This document shows, in pieces, positions 9,379 through 16,680 of a DNA stretch of 64,000 bases. The stretch is from Agathobaculum ammoniilyticum (GTDB lineage: Bacteria; Bacillota; Clostridia; Oscillospirales; Butyricicoccaceae), in assembly GCF_025567315.1 (NCBI RefSeq), contig NZ_JAOQJE010000006.1, forward strand, positions 124,001-188,000. Direction: 5' to 3'. The notes beneath the pieces are model-generated. The model ran no database searches. It was not told the DNA's origin and saw only the letters and a list, made by a program, of their open reading frames with translations. Position numbers and translations under genes: made by a program. Within the stretch, counting starts at the first letter, position 1. Each line of letters opens with the position of its first letter.

Positions 9379-10395
9379 TCAGATTTCGCGCCCCACTGCC
9401 TGCGCCACCGCGCGCAGATTGGTCATGGTTTCGTGGAACGAATCGTAGGTGAGCGACTGCGCGCCGTCTGACAGGGCGTGCGCGGGGTCGTTGTGAACCT
9501 CGATCATCAGTCCGTCCGCGCCCGCGGCGATCGCGGCCTTGGCCAGCGGCTCAACCATCCAGTAGATGCCGCCCGCGTGGGACGGATCAACGATGACCGG
9601 CAGATGGCTCATGCGCTTGAGTACGGGCACCGCGGAGATATCCAGCGTGTTGCGGGTGTAGGTTTCGTAGGTGCGAATGCCGCGCTCGCACAGGATAACG
9701 TTTTCATTGCCGCCTGCCATGATGTATTCGGCGGACATGAGGAATTCCTCCATCGTATTGGCGAAGCCGCGCTTGAGCAGCACGGGCTTTTTGGTCTGGC
9801 CCAGCTCCTTGAGCAGCTCGAAGTTCTGCATATTGCGCGCGCCCACCTGGAAGCAGTCGCATTTATCCAGGAACAGCTCGATATGCGCGGGGTTGGTGAT
9901 CTCGGTCACGACCGGCAGGCCGGTCGCCTCATGCGCCTTGTGGAGCAGTTCGAGGCCTTCAGCCTTGAGGCCCTGGAACGAATACGGGGAGGAGCGCGGC
10001 TTCCACGCGCCGCCGCGCAGCACGGCGGCGCCGTCCGCTTGCACATGGCGCGCCACGTCGATGATCTGCTCCTCGCTTTCGACCGAGCAGGGGCCGGCCA
10101 TCACGACCAGCTTTTTACCGCCCACGACCACGCCCGGCGCGATCTCGACCTGGGAATTATCCGGATGGAACTTGCGGTTGGCCAGCTTGAATGGCTCCTG
10201 CACCTTGATAATGTTTTCCACCTGGGGGTCGCGCAGCAGCGCGTCCTTATCCACCGCGCCCGTGTCGCCGACGAGACCGATGACGATCGTACCCGCGCCG
10301 TAGATCGGGTTGGCCTTGACATTCCAACGCTCGATGTGCCTGGAAAGCTCTTCAACGTGTTCGCGGGTCGCACCCTGCTTCATAATGATAATCAT
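9379..10395 (-). CDS. aroF: 3-deoxy-7-phosphoheptulonate synthase with N-terminal ferredoxin-like domain
   Basis: 338 residues. Residues 1 to about 70 are the ferredoxin-like regulatory domain of the type I-beta DAHP synthases (MIIIMKQGAT). The barrel follows with MAGPCSVESEEQ, KPRSSPYSFQG, QVGARNMQN and VDPSHAGG. It condenses PEP and erythrose 4-phosphate, committing carbon to the shikimate pathway. The chosen ATG at 10395 has AAGGAGAG 7 nt upstream; a 20-codon upstream extension has no Shine-Dalgarno. It is the first gene after the Phe T-box, so the committed step is the main point of control. A 166-bp gap separates it from aroB. Confidence 0.96.
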   Translation of the reverse strand: MIIIMKQGATREHVEELSRHIERWNVKANPIYGAGTIVIGLVGDTGAVDKDALLRDPQVENIIKVQEPFKLANRKFHPDNSQVEIAPGVVVGGKKLVVMAGPCSVESEEQIIDVARHVQADGAAVLRGGAWKPRSSPYSFQGLKAEGLELLHKAHEATGLPVVTEITNPAHIELFLDKCDCFQVGARNMQNFELLKELGQTKKPVLLKRGFANTMEEFLMSAEYIMAGGNENVILCERGIRTYETYTRNTLDISAVPVLKRMSHLPVIVDPSHAGGIYWMVEPLAKAAIAAGADGLMIEVHNDPAHALSDGAQSLTYDSFHETMTNLRAVAQAVGREI

Positions 10396-10455
10396 GTGTT
10401 TTCTCTCCTTGTCATATTGGGGGTGAATTGCGTTTGTCCGGCGGAGAAAAAGCAT

Positions 10456-10492
10456 AAAAAAAGCCTTTCATCCACAAAGAGGGACGAAAGAC
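10456..10492 (-). terminator. T-box conditional terminator
   Basis: An 11-bp stem (GUCUUUCGUCC pairing with GGAUGAAAGGC) with an 8-nt loop is followed by seven T on the minus strand. It sits 3' of the T-box core and competes with the antiterminator. Confidence 0.9.
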
Positions 10493-10739
10493 AAACATTC
10501 CGCGGTACCACCCACATTCGGCATGGAAACCATGCCGCACTTTTTCGGATACACAAAATATCCTATCCCTGTAACGGAGGAGTCCGTCGGCGCCTACTGC
10601 AAGGTTTTTTTCAGCGCCGCAGCTTAAGAGGGAACTTCATCGTGCCGGCGTCTGCGTCCGTTTCCAGTCATGCCGGACACTCCCTGAAAGCCGCGCTTGG
10701 AACAACTACTTTCCTCTGTCATCGCTTTGTGCAATATTT
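10456..10739 (-). ncRNA. T-box riboswitch leader, probably tRNA-Phe specific
   Basis: The leader lies between the promoter and aroF. Read on the minus strand, the 14-nt T-box core GGTGGTACCGCGG is at 10500-10514 and contains UGGU, complementary to an ACCA tRNA end. In stem I, AGAGG (10713-10717) pairs with CCUCU (10627-10631). AGUA and GAA of the loop-E motif flank the specifier loop, placing specifier UUC (Phe) at 10632-10634. The 3' end is the intrinsic terminator at 10456-10492. Uncharged tRNA-Phe should stabilise the antiterminator and allow aro/pheA transcription. The specifier reading is from manual alignment. Confidence 0.93.
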
Positions 10740-10745
10740 GTACTT

Positions 10746-10774
10746 ATTATATTACCGATGCCTCGGGTTGTCAA
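10746..10774 (-). promoter_or_regulatory. Sigma-A promoter of the aro/pheA operon
   Basis: Perfect TTGACA (10769-10774), 17-bp spacer and perfect TATAAT (10746-10751) on the minus strand. They lie a few bases upstream of the T-box leader, so control is expected at attenuation and not at initiation. Confidence 0.93.
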
Positions 10775-10831
10775 TGCAAAAATTGTTACGGTTTTGTTTC
10801 ATGAGGAATTGCGGTCAAGGGCGTCGGACAG

Positions 10832-10860
10832 TCATATTCCGCAGACGGCGCTCATAGAGT
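10832..10860 (+). promoter_or_regulatory. Predicted sigma-E promoter of the spoIIIA operon
   Basis: TCATATT (10832-10838), a 14-bp spacer and CATAGAGT (10853-10860) fit the known SigE consensus (KMATATT and CATACAHT) at all seven -35 and six of eight -10 positions. The transcript would start about 10 nt before the spoIIIAA ATG, leaving a very short leader that still includes AGGTGA. SpoIIIA is a known SigE regulon member. Confidence 0.7.
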
Positions 10861-10877
10861 AGGACAGGTGATGCAAT

Positions 10878-11783
10878 ATGGAAGTGAAACAGGACAAAGC
10901 CTACCAGCAGGCGGCTGGATGCCTGCCGCCGCTTCGCGCGGCGCAGCTCGCGGCGCTGGAGGGGCAGGAGGAGGTCGAGGAGCTGCGGTTTCGGGCGGGA
11001 CGGCCGCCGGCGGTCAAAACGGCCCGCGGCGAGCGGGAGCTGGAGCTTGCCGTCGTTACCGCGCAGGAGCTGCGGGAGATCCTCAGCCGTGCCGCGCGGT
11101 ATTCGGTACATAGCTATACGGAAAGCTTGAAAAACGGGTTTGTTACGCTTACGGGTGGCCACCGGCTGGGTGTCTGCGGCACCGCAGCGGAGGAAAACGG
11201 AAAGGTCGTCGGCATACGCGGGCTGTCCTCCGTCAATCTGCGCATCGCGCGGCAGGCCTGGGGGGTGGATGCCGTGATCGCGCCCTGGGTCGGGGAGGGT
11301 GAGCCGCAATCCATGCTGCTGCTGTCGCCACCCGGCTTTGGGAAAACCACGCTGCTGCGGGAATGGGTGCGCGCGGTGTCGGACAAGGGGCATACGGTCG
11401 CTGTGGCGGATGAGCGCGGCGAGGTGGCGGCGCTGGCAGACGGCGTGCCGCAGTTCGCGATCGGGCGCTGTACTGATGTGTTGGAAAACTGCTCGAAAAA
11501 GCGGGCGGCGCTCATGCTGCTCAAAACCATGTCGCCCGCGCTGCTGGCGTTCGACGAGATCACCGCGCCCGAGGATGTGGAGGCGGTTTCGCTTTGCGCG
11601 CACTGCGGCACGGCGGTACTCGCGACCGCGCACGCGGCGGGAACGGACGACCTGCGGCGCAGGCCGCTTTACCGCTCCCTGCTGGAACTGGGCGTTTTCA
11701 GGCGGGCGGTCGTGATCGGCCGGAGGGATGGAAAGCGGGAATACCGCATGGAACGATTGGAGGAACGGACATGCTCAAGCTGA
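10878..11783 (+). CDS. spoIIIAA: Stage III sporulation ATPase SpoIIIAA
   Basis: 301 residues, close to the usual ~305. Residues about 150-165 hold the Walker A motif SPPGFGKTT. ADERGE follows, and LAFDEIT is Walker B; this is a secretion-ATPase/GspE-like core. It is made in the mother cell and is thought to energise the SpoIIIA-SpoIIQ channel spanning the engulfed forespore membranes. First gene of an eight-gene operon with overlapping ends. The start ATG lies 7 nt after AGGTGA. Confidence 0.95.
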   Translation: MEVKQDKAYQQAAGCLPPLRAAQLAALEGQEEVEELRFRAGRPPAVKTARGERELELAVVTAQELREILSRAARYSVHSYTESLKNGFVTLTGGHRLGVCGTAAEENGKVVGIRGLSSVNLRIARQAWGVDAVIAPWVGEGEPQSMLLLSPPGFGKTTLLREWVRAVSDKGHTVAVADERGEVAALADGVPQFAIGRCTDVLENCSKKRAALMLLKTMSPALLAFDEITAPEDVEAVSLCAHCGTAVLATAHAAGTDDLRRRPLYRSLLELGVFRRAVVIGRRDGKREYRMERLEERTCSS

Positions 11784-12289
11784 TAGGTGCGGTGATGATA
11801 TTCGGCTCCTGCGCGGCGCTCGGATTGTCTGCCCGCCAGAGCCTGCGAAAGCGGGTTGCGGCGGCGGACGCGATGCTGATGGCTCTCTCGCTGATCAGCA
11901 GCGAGATATCCTGCCGCCGCGCGCCGCTGCCTGAGATCATCGGGACGCTGGCGGAAAACGAAAACCCGACCGTCCGGCTGGTGTTCGGCGGCCTTCAGCG
12001 CCGCTTGCGCGAGCAGAACGGGCTTTCGCTCAGCTATCTGTGGCGCGTCAATCTGCGGGACAACCGCGCGGAGGCTGGACTCGGCGCGCCGGAATGCGAT
12101 ATCCTCTGCGACGCCGCGAACTACCTGGGGCGCTACGACGCCGCCGAACAGGCGGCGGGGCTGGACCAGATTGGCCGGCGCCTGTCCGCCGCGCGCGCGG
12201 CGGCGGCCGAGGAACTGCAAAGCAAGGGGAATTTGTACCGCACCTGCGGCATCGCGCTCGGGATACTGGTCGTTTTGGTGCTGATCTGA
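11771..12289 (+). CDS. spoIIIAB: Stage III sporulation protein SpoIIIAB
   Basis: 172 residues, the family length. An N-terminal membrane segment (residues about 3-20, LIGAVMIFGSCAALGL) leads into a helical T2SS-F-like cytoplasmic domain (LISSEISCRRAPLPEI), and a hydrophobic C-terminus follows. The start ATG at 11771 overlaps the spoIIIAA end by 13 nt and follows GGAGGAACGGAC. It is a membrane partner of SpoIIIAA in the engulfment channel. Confidence 0.93.
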   Translation: MLKLIGAVMIFGSCAALGLSARQSLRKRVAAADAMLMALSLISSEISCRRAPLPEIIGTLAENENPTVRLVFGGLQRRLREQNGLSLSYLWRVNLRDNRAEAGLGAPECDILCDAANYLGRYDAAEQAAGLDQIGRRLSAARAAAAEELQSKGNLYRTCGIALGILVVLVLI

Positions 12290-12303
12290 CAACGGAGGGA
12301 AGT

Positions 12304-12498
12304 ATGGATGTTGATCTGATTTTCCGGATCGCGGCCGTTGGCATCCTGGTGGCTGTCCTTGGACAGCTCCTGACGCGTTCCGGACGGGAGGAGCAGGCGC
12401 TGATGACCACGCTCGCAGGGCTGATCGTCGTGCTGATGCTGATTGTGCAGGAGATCAGCCAGCTCTTTTCGATGATGAAAAGCGTGTTCGGCTTTTGA
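12304..12498 (+). CDS. spoIIIAC: Stage III sporulation protein SpoIIIAC
   Basis: 64 residues, matching the small two-helix SpoIIIAC. IFRIAAVGILVAVLGQLL forms membrane helix 1, TLAGLIVVLMLIVQEI forms helix 2, and the SGREEQ turn lies between them. ATG 12304 is preceded by CGGAGGGAAGT. Its stop overlaps the spoIIIAD start. Confidence 0.92.
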   Translation: MDVDLIFRIAAVGILVAVLGQLLTRSGREEQALMTTLAGLIVVLMLIVQEISQLFSMMKSVFGF

Positions 12499-12884
12499 AC
12501 GGGCTGACCGCGGCCTGCGGGCTGGCGCTGCTGACGCTGGTGCTTTCGCTCGTGCTGAAAAAGGACGCGCCCGCCATTGCCTTCCTGCTGACGCTGACCG
12601 CGGGCGTGCTGATCCTGCTGCAGGCGTTCCAGACGATCGGCGGCACGGCGCAGCGCTTTTCCGCGCTGCTGGCGCAGGGCGGCATTACGGGCAGCCTGTA
12701 TCTGCCGGTGTGCAAGGCATTGGGCGTGGCGGTTGTGGTGCGCGTCATGAGCGCGCTGTGCAAGGATGCGGGGCAGTCCGCGCTTGCCGCCAAGCTGGAG
12801 ATTGCCGGCGCGGTGCTTGCGCTTTCCCTGTGTCTGCCGCTGCTGGAGCAGGTGCTGGGCCTGGTGGCCGACTGGACGGTATGA
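12495..12884 (+). CDS. spoIIIAD: Stage III sporulation protein SpoIIIAD
   Basis: 129 residues with four hydrophobic segments, typical of SpoIIIAD; the KDAPAIAFLLTLTAGV and IAGAVLALSLCLPLLEQ parts resemble the family. The start is a TTG at 12495 that shares TTGA with the spoIIIAC stop, so it depends on translational coupling. A multipass component of the SpoIIIA channel. Confidence 0.9.
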   Translation: MNGLTAACGLALLTLVLSLVLKKDAPAIAFLLTLTAGVLILLQAFQTIGGTAQRFSALLAQGGITGSLYLPVCKALGVAVVVRVMSALCKDAGQSALAAKLEIAGAVLALSLCLPLLEQVLGLVADWTV

Positions 12885-14002
12885 AAGGAAACGGATGGAT
12901 GAAAAAACTGGTCGTTGTATGGCTCGTCCTCCTGGCCTGCCTCGTATCCGCCGGAGCGGCGGCATCGGGTGTGGATATCGGGCAGACGGGCGGGGAATCG
13001 CTTCTCGGCGCGGTGCCGGAGGAGCGGCGGGGGTATCTGGACGGCATCCAGCCGGAAACCGCCGACGAGCTGGCAGGCTCGCTCGCGCGCCTGCTGGACA
13101 ACGTATCGGAGGACAGCCGCAGCGCGCTGCAGAACGCGGTACATAGCCTGGCGCGGGTAGCGGTCGTGATCCTGCTCACCGCGATGGCGCGCGGCTTTTC
13201 CGCGGCGGCGGGCGGCGAAGCGGACGCATGGATCGATATGGCGGGCGCCCTCGGCTGCGCTGCCGTGTTGCTGCAGGACTTTTCCGGCGTGCTGTCGCTC
13301 TGCCGCGATACGCTGGAGCAGATCAGCCTGTTTTCCGGCACGCTGCAGCCGGTGTTGGCAGCCGCGCTGTCGGCCGGCGGCAGCGCCGCGACCGCCACCG
13401 TGCTGCAGGTGGCGACGATGGTGGTGTTCGACCTTGTTATCCGCCTGATCCATACGCTGATGGTGCCGGCGGCCTGTGCGTATCTTGCGATCACCGCAGT
13501 GGACGCGGCGACCGGCAACGGCATGCTGCGCGGCCTCGCGGACGGGATCAAGAGCCTGACCTCGGGTGCGCTCAAGCTCATTTTGACGCTATTTACCGCA
13601 TACCTTACCATAGCGGGGAGCGTTTCGGGCAGCGTGGACAGGATGGCGCTGAAAACGGCGAAGTTTGCCGTGTCGGGCGTGGTGCCTGTGGTGGGGGGCG
13701 TGATCTCGGACGCGACCGAGACGGTGCTGTCCGGCGCGTCGCTGCTCAAAAATTCGATCGGCGTGTTCGGGATGCTGTGCGTCACGGCTATCTGCCTGGT
13801 GCCGTTCCTGCGCGCGGGCGCGAGCTACCTGTGCTATAAGGCGGGGGCGGCCGTGCTGTCGCCGCTGTGCTCGGGCAGCCTGCGGCAGCTTTTGGAGGGG
13901 GTAGGCACGGGCTTCGGCCTGCTGCTCGGCATGCTCAGCACCTGCTGCCTGATCTTGTATTTGGAGCTGGTATATGTGGTTGCTATGGTGAAGCCGATAT
14001 GA
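12881..14002 (+). CDS. spoIIIAE: Stage III sporulation protein SpoIIIAE
   Basis: 373 residues from ATG 12881 (ATGA overlap with spoIIIAD). An internal ATG at 12899 has a better AAAGGA spacing and would start directly at a signal peptide (KKLVVVWLVLLACLVSAG), so the exact start is uncertain. After an extracytoplasmic N-terminal stretch come six or more membrane helices, including YLAITAVDAATG and GSVDRMALKTAKFAVSG, the conserved SpoIIIAE core. Polytopic subunit of the mother-cell channel. Confidence 0.93.
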   Translation: MKGNGWMKKLVVVWLVLLACLVSAGAAASGVDIGQTGGESLLGAVPEERRGYLDGIQPETADELAGSLARLLDNVSEDSRSALQNAVHSLARVAVVILLTAMARGFSAAAGGEADAWIDMAGALGCAAVLLQDFSGVLSLCRDTLEQISLFSGTLQPVLAAALSAGGSAATATVLQVATMVVFDLVIRLIHTLMVPAACAYLAITAVDAATGNGMLRGLADGIKSLTSGALKLILTLFTAYLTIAGSVSGSVDRMALKTAKFAVSGVVPVVGGVISDATETVLSGASLLKNSIGVFGMLCVTAICLVPFLRAGASYLCYKAGAAVLSPLCSGSLRQLLEGVGTGFGLLLGMLSTCCLILYLELVYVVAMVKPI

Positions 14003-14475
14003 CCGAATTATTTCAGACAATTTTGATGCGCGTCACACTGGCGGGCGTAGCCTCGGCGGTTGCGCTGCGCATGGTGGGCGGCGGGGCGCTGCGGGAGATC
14101 ATCAAGGCTGCGGCGGGTCTGCTGATGCTGCTGGCGCTGCTGCAGCCGCTCTCCGGCCTGCGCACCGCCGCGTGGGATGGCTGGGGCGTGCCGTCCCAGG
14201 AGGATATCGCTGCAATCCAGGAGCAAAACACCCAGACCACCATGAGTACGGTCGCGGCCAGCATCGCGGAGATGGTGGAGCAGCGCACGCAAAAAGAGGG
14301 CTTCGACTGTACGGTCGATGTGACCATGGCAAACGATGAAAACGGGATTTTGCAGGTGGACCGCGTGACCGTATATTACGGCGGGCGGGACGCGGCGCGC
14401 CTGGAAGAGCTGCGCGCGATTCTGACCGAGGAGTGCGGGGTGCCGGAGGAAAGGCAGGAGATGATTGCAAGATGA
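13999..14475 (+). CDS. spoIIIAF: Stage III sporulation protein SpoIIIAF
   Basis: 158 residues, somewhat short for the family (about 200 in Bacillus). Two N-terminal membrane helices (VTLAGVASAVALRMV and AAAGLLMLLALLQPL) precede a soluble domain with a ring-building-motif-like fold (VDVTMAND through RVTVYYGG). ATG 13999 overlaps the spoIIIAE stop by 4 nt. Confidence 0.9.
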   Translation: MTELFQTILMRVTLAGVASAVALRMVGGGALREIIKAAAGLLMLLALLQPLSGLRTAAWDGWGVPSQEDIAAIQEQNTQTTMSTVAASIAEMVEQRTQKEGFDCTVDVTMANDENGILQVDRVTVYYGGRDAARLEELRAILTEECGVPEERQEMIAR

Positions 14476-15023
14476 AAAAACCAGAGCTGGCATGGCTGAA
14501 AGACCTGGGGGAGAAGCTGCGGCCGCTGGCGCACCGGTATCGGGCGGTCCTGATCGTGCTGCTGGCGGGGATGCTGCTGCTTGCCTCCGGTGGGTGGTTC
14601 GGCGGGGGGGAGGAGCAGGCCGCGGCGCAGACCGGACAGCCGGAGACGGCGGGATTCGACCTGGCCGTGTTTGAGCAGGACCTGAACGAAAAACTTGCGG
14701 CGATCGAGGGTGTGGGGCGGGTGGAACTGATGCTGTCGCTCGACCAGACCGAGGAGGCGGTATATGCTGTGAACACCCGCCAGACGAGGAACGGCGACGC
14801 AGGACAAAGCTATGAAAGCGATCTGACCGTTGTATCAGACGGAAGCTACGGCGAAAAGCCGGTGACGGTAAAAAGCCTGCTGCCGACGTTCCGTGGCGCG
14901 GTCGTCCTGTGCGACGGCGCGGACAACGCGCAGGTGCGCCTTGCAGTGACGCAGGCGGTCGGTACCGTATGCGGCATCGGCTCGGACAAAGTTACGGTTC
15001 TGAAAATGGCGGCGGGAACATAA
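14472..15023 (+). CDS. spoIIIAG: Stage III sporulation protein SpoIIIAG
   Basis: 183 residues, shorter than the ~229 of Bacillus. It has a short basic cytoplasmic N-terminus, one membrane helix (VLIVLLAGMLLLASGG) and an extracytoplasmic ring-building domain containing FEQDLNEKLAAIEGVGRVELMLSL and VTQAVGTVCGIGSDKVTVLKM (quoted in parts). SpoIIIAG forms a large ring in the inter-membrane space. ATG 14472 overlaps spoIIIAF by 4 nt. Confidence 0.92.
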   Translation: MKKPELAWLKDLGEKLRPLAHRYRAVLIVLLAGMLLLASGGWFGGGEEQAAAQTGQPETAGFDLAVFEQDLNEKLAAIEGVGRVELMLSLDQTEEAVYAVNTRQTRNGDAGQSYESDLTVVSDGSYGEKPVTVKSLLPTFRGAVVLCDGADNAQVRLAVTQAVGTVCGIGSDKVTVLKMAAGT

Positions 15024-15057
15024 AACATAATAACCATGTACAGGAGGGCGAGCAGTC

Positions 15058-15579
15058 ATGAAAAAAATCAAGAAACGCGGGGCAATATACGGAGTGATCG
15101 CGCTGCTGCTTTGCGTTGCGGTCTACCTCAACTGGAGCTACATCGATGCGCCGGAGGACCTGCTGGTCGCGGAACAGACCGATCCGGAGGACGCGGCGGC
15201 AAGCGCGCAAGGCGCGGCGGACGGGACGGATTACTTCGCGGCCTCGCGTCTGACCCGCGAGCAGGCGAGGGATGAGGCGGTCAGCACGCTCAAGGAGCTG
15301 AGCGAGAGCGAGGAAGCCGACCAGACCGCGAAGGACGAGGCGGCGGCACAGATCTCCGCGCTGGCCGAGGACTCCGTGGCCGAGGCGAACATCGAGAGCC
15401 TGATCCGCGCGAAAGGGTACGAGGATGCGGTTGTGATGATTGGGGACGACAGCGTAAACGCGGTCGTCGCGCCGCCGGAGGGCGGCCTGCAGGCCGAGGA
15501 CGTTACGGTCATCAAGGACATCATTATCTCCGAGACCGGCATGTCGGCCGGCCAGATCAAGATTGTCGAGGCGGCCTGA
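15058..15579 (+). CDS. spoIIIAH: Stage III sporulation protein SpoIIIAH
   Basis: 173 residues. One N-terminal membrane helix (IYGVIALLLCVAVYLNWSY) and an acidic linker are followed by a YscJ/FliF-like ring domain (SLIRAKGYEDAVVMI, TVIKDIIISETGMS). SpoIIIAH crosses the space between the mother-cell and forespore membranes and docks with SpoIIQ. AGGAGG lies upstream of the ATG. Last gene of the operon. accB-accC, which follow spoIIIA in Bacillus subtilis, are absent here. Confidence 0.94.
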   Translation: MKKIKKRGAIYGVIALLLCVAVYLNWSYIDAPEDLLVAEQTDPEDAAASAQGAADGTDYFAASRLTREQARDEAVSTLKELSESEEADQTAKDEAAAQISALAEDSVAEANIESLIRAKGYEDAVVMIGDDSVNAVVAPPEGGLQAEDVTVIKDIIISETGMSAGQIKIVEAA

Positions 15580-15612
15580 TCGGTATTTTCTCTTTCTTTT
15601 TTGCCAAAACTG

Positions 15613-15621
15613 TGTTATAAT
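15613..15621 (+). promoter_or_regulatory. Probable extended -10 promoter for the Asp23 gene
   Basis: TGTTATAAT matches an extended -10 (TGnTATAAT). The -35 region 17 bp upstream is only a T-rich TTTCTT. It lies 24 bp before the Asp23-family start. Confidence 0.5.
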
Positions 15622-15644
15622 CCGTAAAAAGGAGAGTGAACAGT

Positions 15645-16058
15645 ATGGCGGATCATAAGGAGTACTGGTCAACCGAGGACGACCAGGGCTGCATTCGTAT
15701 TTCTGAAGACGTTGTCGCTTCGATCGCCGCGCTTGCCGCCTCGGAAACGGAAGGCGTAAGCGGACTGTATTCCAGCCTGACAAGCGATATCGTCAGCTTT
15801 TTGAGCAAGAAAAACATTTCCAAGGGCGTTCGCATCGAGATCGGCGAGGAAGGGACGGTCCGGATCGAGATTGGCTTCCTTGCGCTGTTCGGCCACAACA
15901 TCTGCGATGTGGCAAAGCAGGTGCAGCAGCACGTCAAAGCTTCGGTGGAATCCATGACCGGCCTCAAAGTTACCGAGGTCAATATCCACGTCGGCGGCGT
16001 GACGTTCGCGCCCGCGCCGGCGGCGGAGGAGCCGGCGGCCGGACAGGAGCAGGGCTGA
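15645..16058 (+). CDS. Asp23/Gls24 family protein (YqhY-like)
   Basis: 137 residues. The Asp23 domain spans about residues 12-120: GCIRISEDVVASIAALAASETEGV at its start (quoted in parts), then VRIEIGFLALFGHNI and VTEVNIHVGGV. An Ala/Pro/Glu-rich tail follows. Proteins of this family are envelope-stress or lipid-metabolism associated, and YqhY lies between acc and nusB in Bacillus, the same relative position. ATG 15645 has GGAG 10 nt upstream; an in-frame GTG lies three codons earlier. A strong terminator follows. Confidence 0.88.
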   Translation: MADHKEYWSTEDDQGCIRISEDVVASIAALAASETEGVSGLYSSLTSDIVSFLSKKNISKGVRIEIGEEGTVRIEIGFLALFGHNICDVAKQVQQHVKASVESMTGLKVTEVNIHVGGVTFAPAPAAEEPAAGQEQG

Positions 16059-16072
16059 AACGGATAGGGAGA

Positions 16073-16106
16073 GCGGCATGGCGGCGGCCATGCCGCTTTT
16101 GTTTTG
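16073..16106 (+). terminator. Intrinsic terminator after the Asp23 gene
   Basis: A perfect 10-bp GC-rich stem (GCGGCATGGC and GCCATGCCGC) with a 4-nt loop is followed by TTTTGTTTTG. Confidence 0.9.
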
Positions 16107-16138
16107 CCAAATCCTCCCGCTTTTCATGGAATATCGGC

Positions 16139-16167
16139 TTGAAATTTTGGCGAAAATAGGATAAAAT
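16139..16167 (+). promoter_or_regulatory. Sigma-A promoter of the nusB operon
   Basis: TTGAAA (16139-16144), 17-bp spacer and TAAAAT (16162-16167), immediately after the Asp23 terminator and 37 bp before nusB. Confidence 0.8.
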
Positions 16168-16203
16168 AGGTCGTATTCAGAAATATAGGAGGAGCTTGCC
16201 GCC

Positions 16204-16680
16204 GTGAGCAGAACAAAAGCGAGAGAGATTGCCCTGCATCTGATTTTTGAGATGGGGTTTCAGCAGTTTGAGGATGAAAATCTGAACAACCGCCTGGACG
16301 AGAGCATCATGGCCTCGATCAGCGGGGATATCGCGCTGTATGCGGGCAAGCTGTCCGACCAGCAGACGCAGTACATCCGGTCGGTGGTCAAGGGCGTTGC
16401 CGGCAGTCTGGAGGAGCTGGACCGCACGATCGAAGCCTATTCCAAGGGATGGAAGCTGAACCGCCTGTCGCGCATGACCTCAGCGGTGCTGCGCCTGGCG
16501 ATCTATGAGATGCGCTATGTGGACGATGTGCCGGTCGGCGCGGCGATCAACGAGGCGGTCGAGCTGGCGAAGGTGTACGATACGGACGAAGCGGCCGCGT
16601 TCGTCAACGGCGTACTCGGCTCGGTGGCGCGCGCGGAGTTTCCGGACAAGCCCGCGGCGCTGGAGACGGCCGATGCCTGA
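16204..16680 (+). CDS. nusB: Transcription antitermination factor NusB
   Basis: 158 residues. The all-helical NusB fold is evident: an N-terminal RTKAREIALHLIFEM, the central KGWKLNRLSRMTSAVLRLAIYEM (quoted in parts), and AINEAVELAKVYDT with FVNGVLGSV near the end. It joins NusE on boxA RNA in rRNA antitermination complexes. The start is a GTG at 16204 behind AGGAGG. The nusB end overlaps the next gene by 8 nt. Confidence 0.95.
   Translation: MSRTKAREIALHLIFEMGFQQFEDENLNNRLDESIMASISGDIALYAGKLSDQQTQYIRSVVKGVAGSLEELDRTIEAYSKGWKLNRLSRMTSAVLRLAIYEMRYVDDVPVGAAINEAVELAKVYDTDEAAAFVNGVLGSVARAEFPDKPAALETADA

Noticed and set aside
9478..10857. A 459-codon plus-strand reading frame antisense to aroF
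   Set aside because: It mirrors the aroF codons in GC-rich DNA and runs across the T-box leader; it has no ribosome site and the AroF protein on the other strand is unmistakable.
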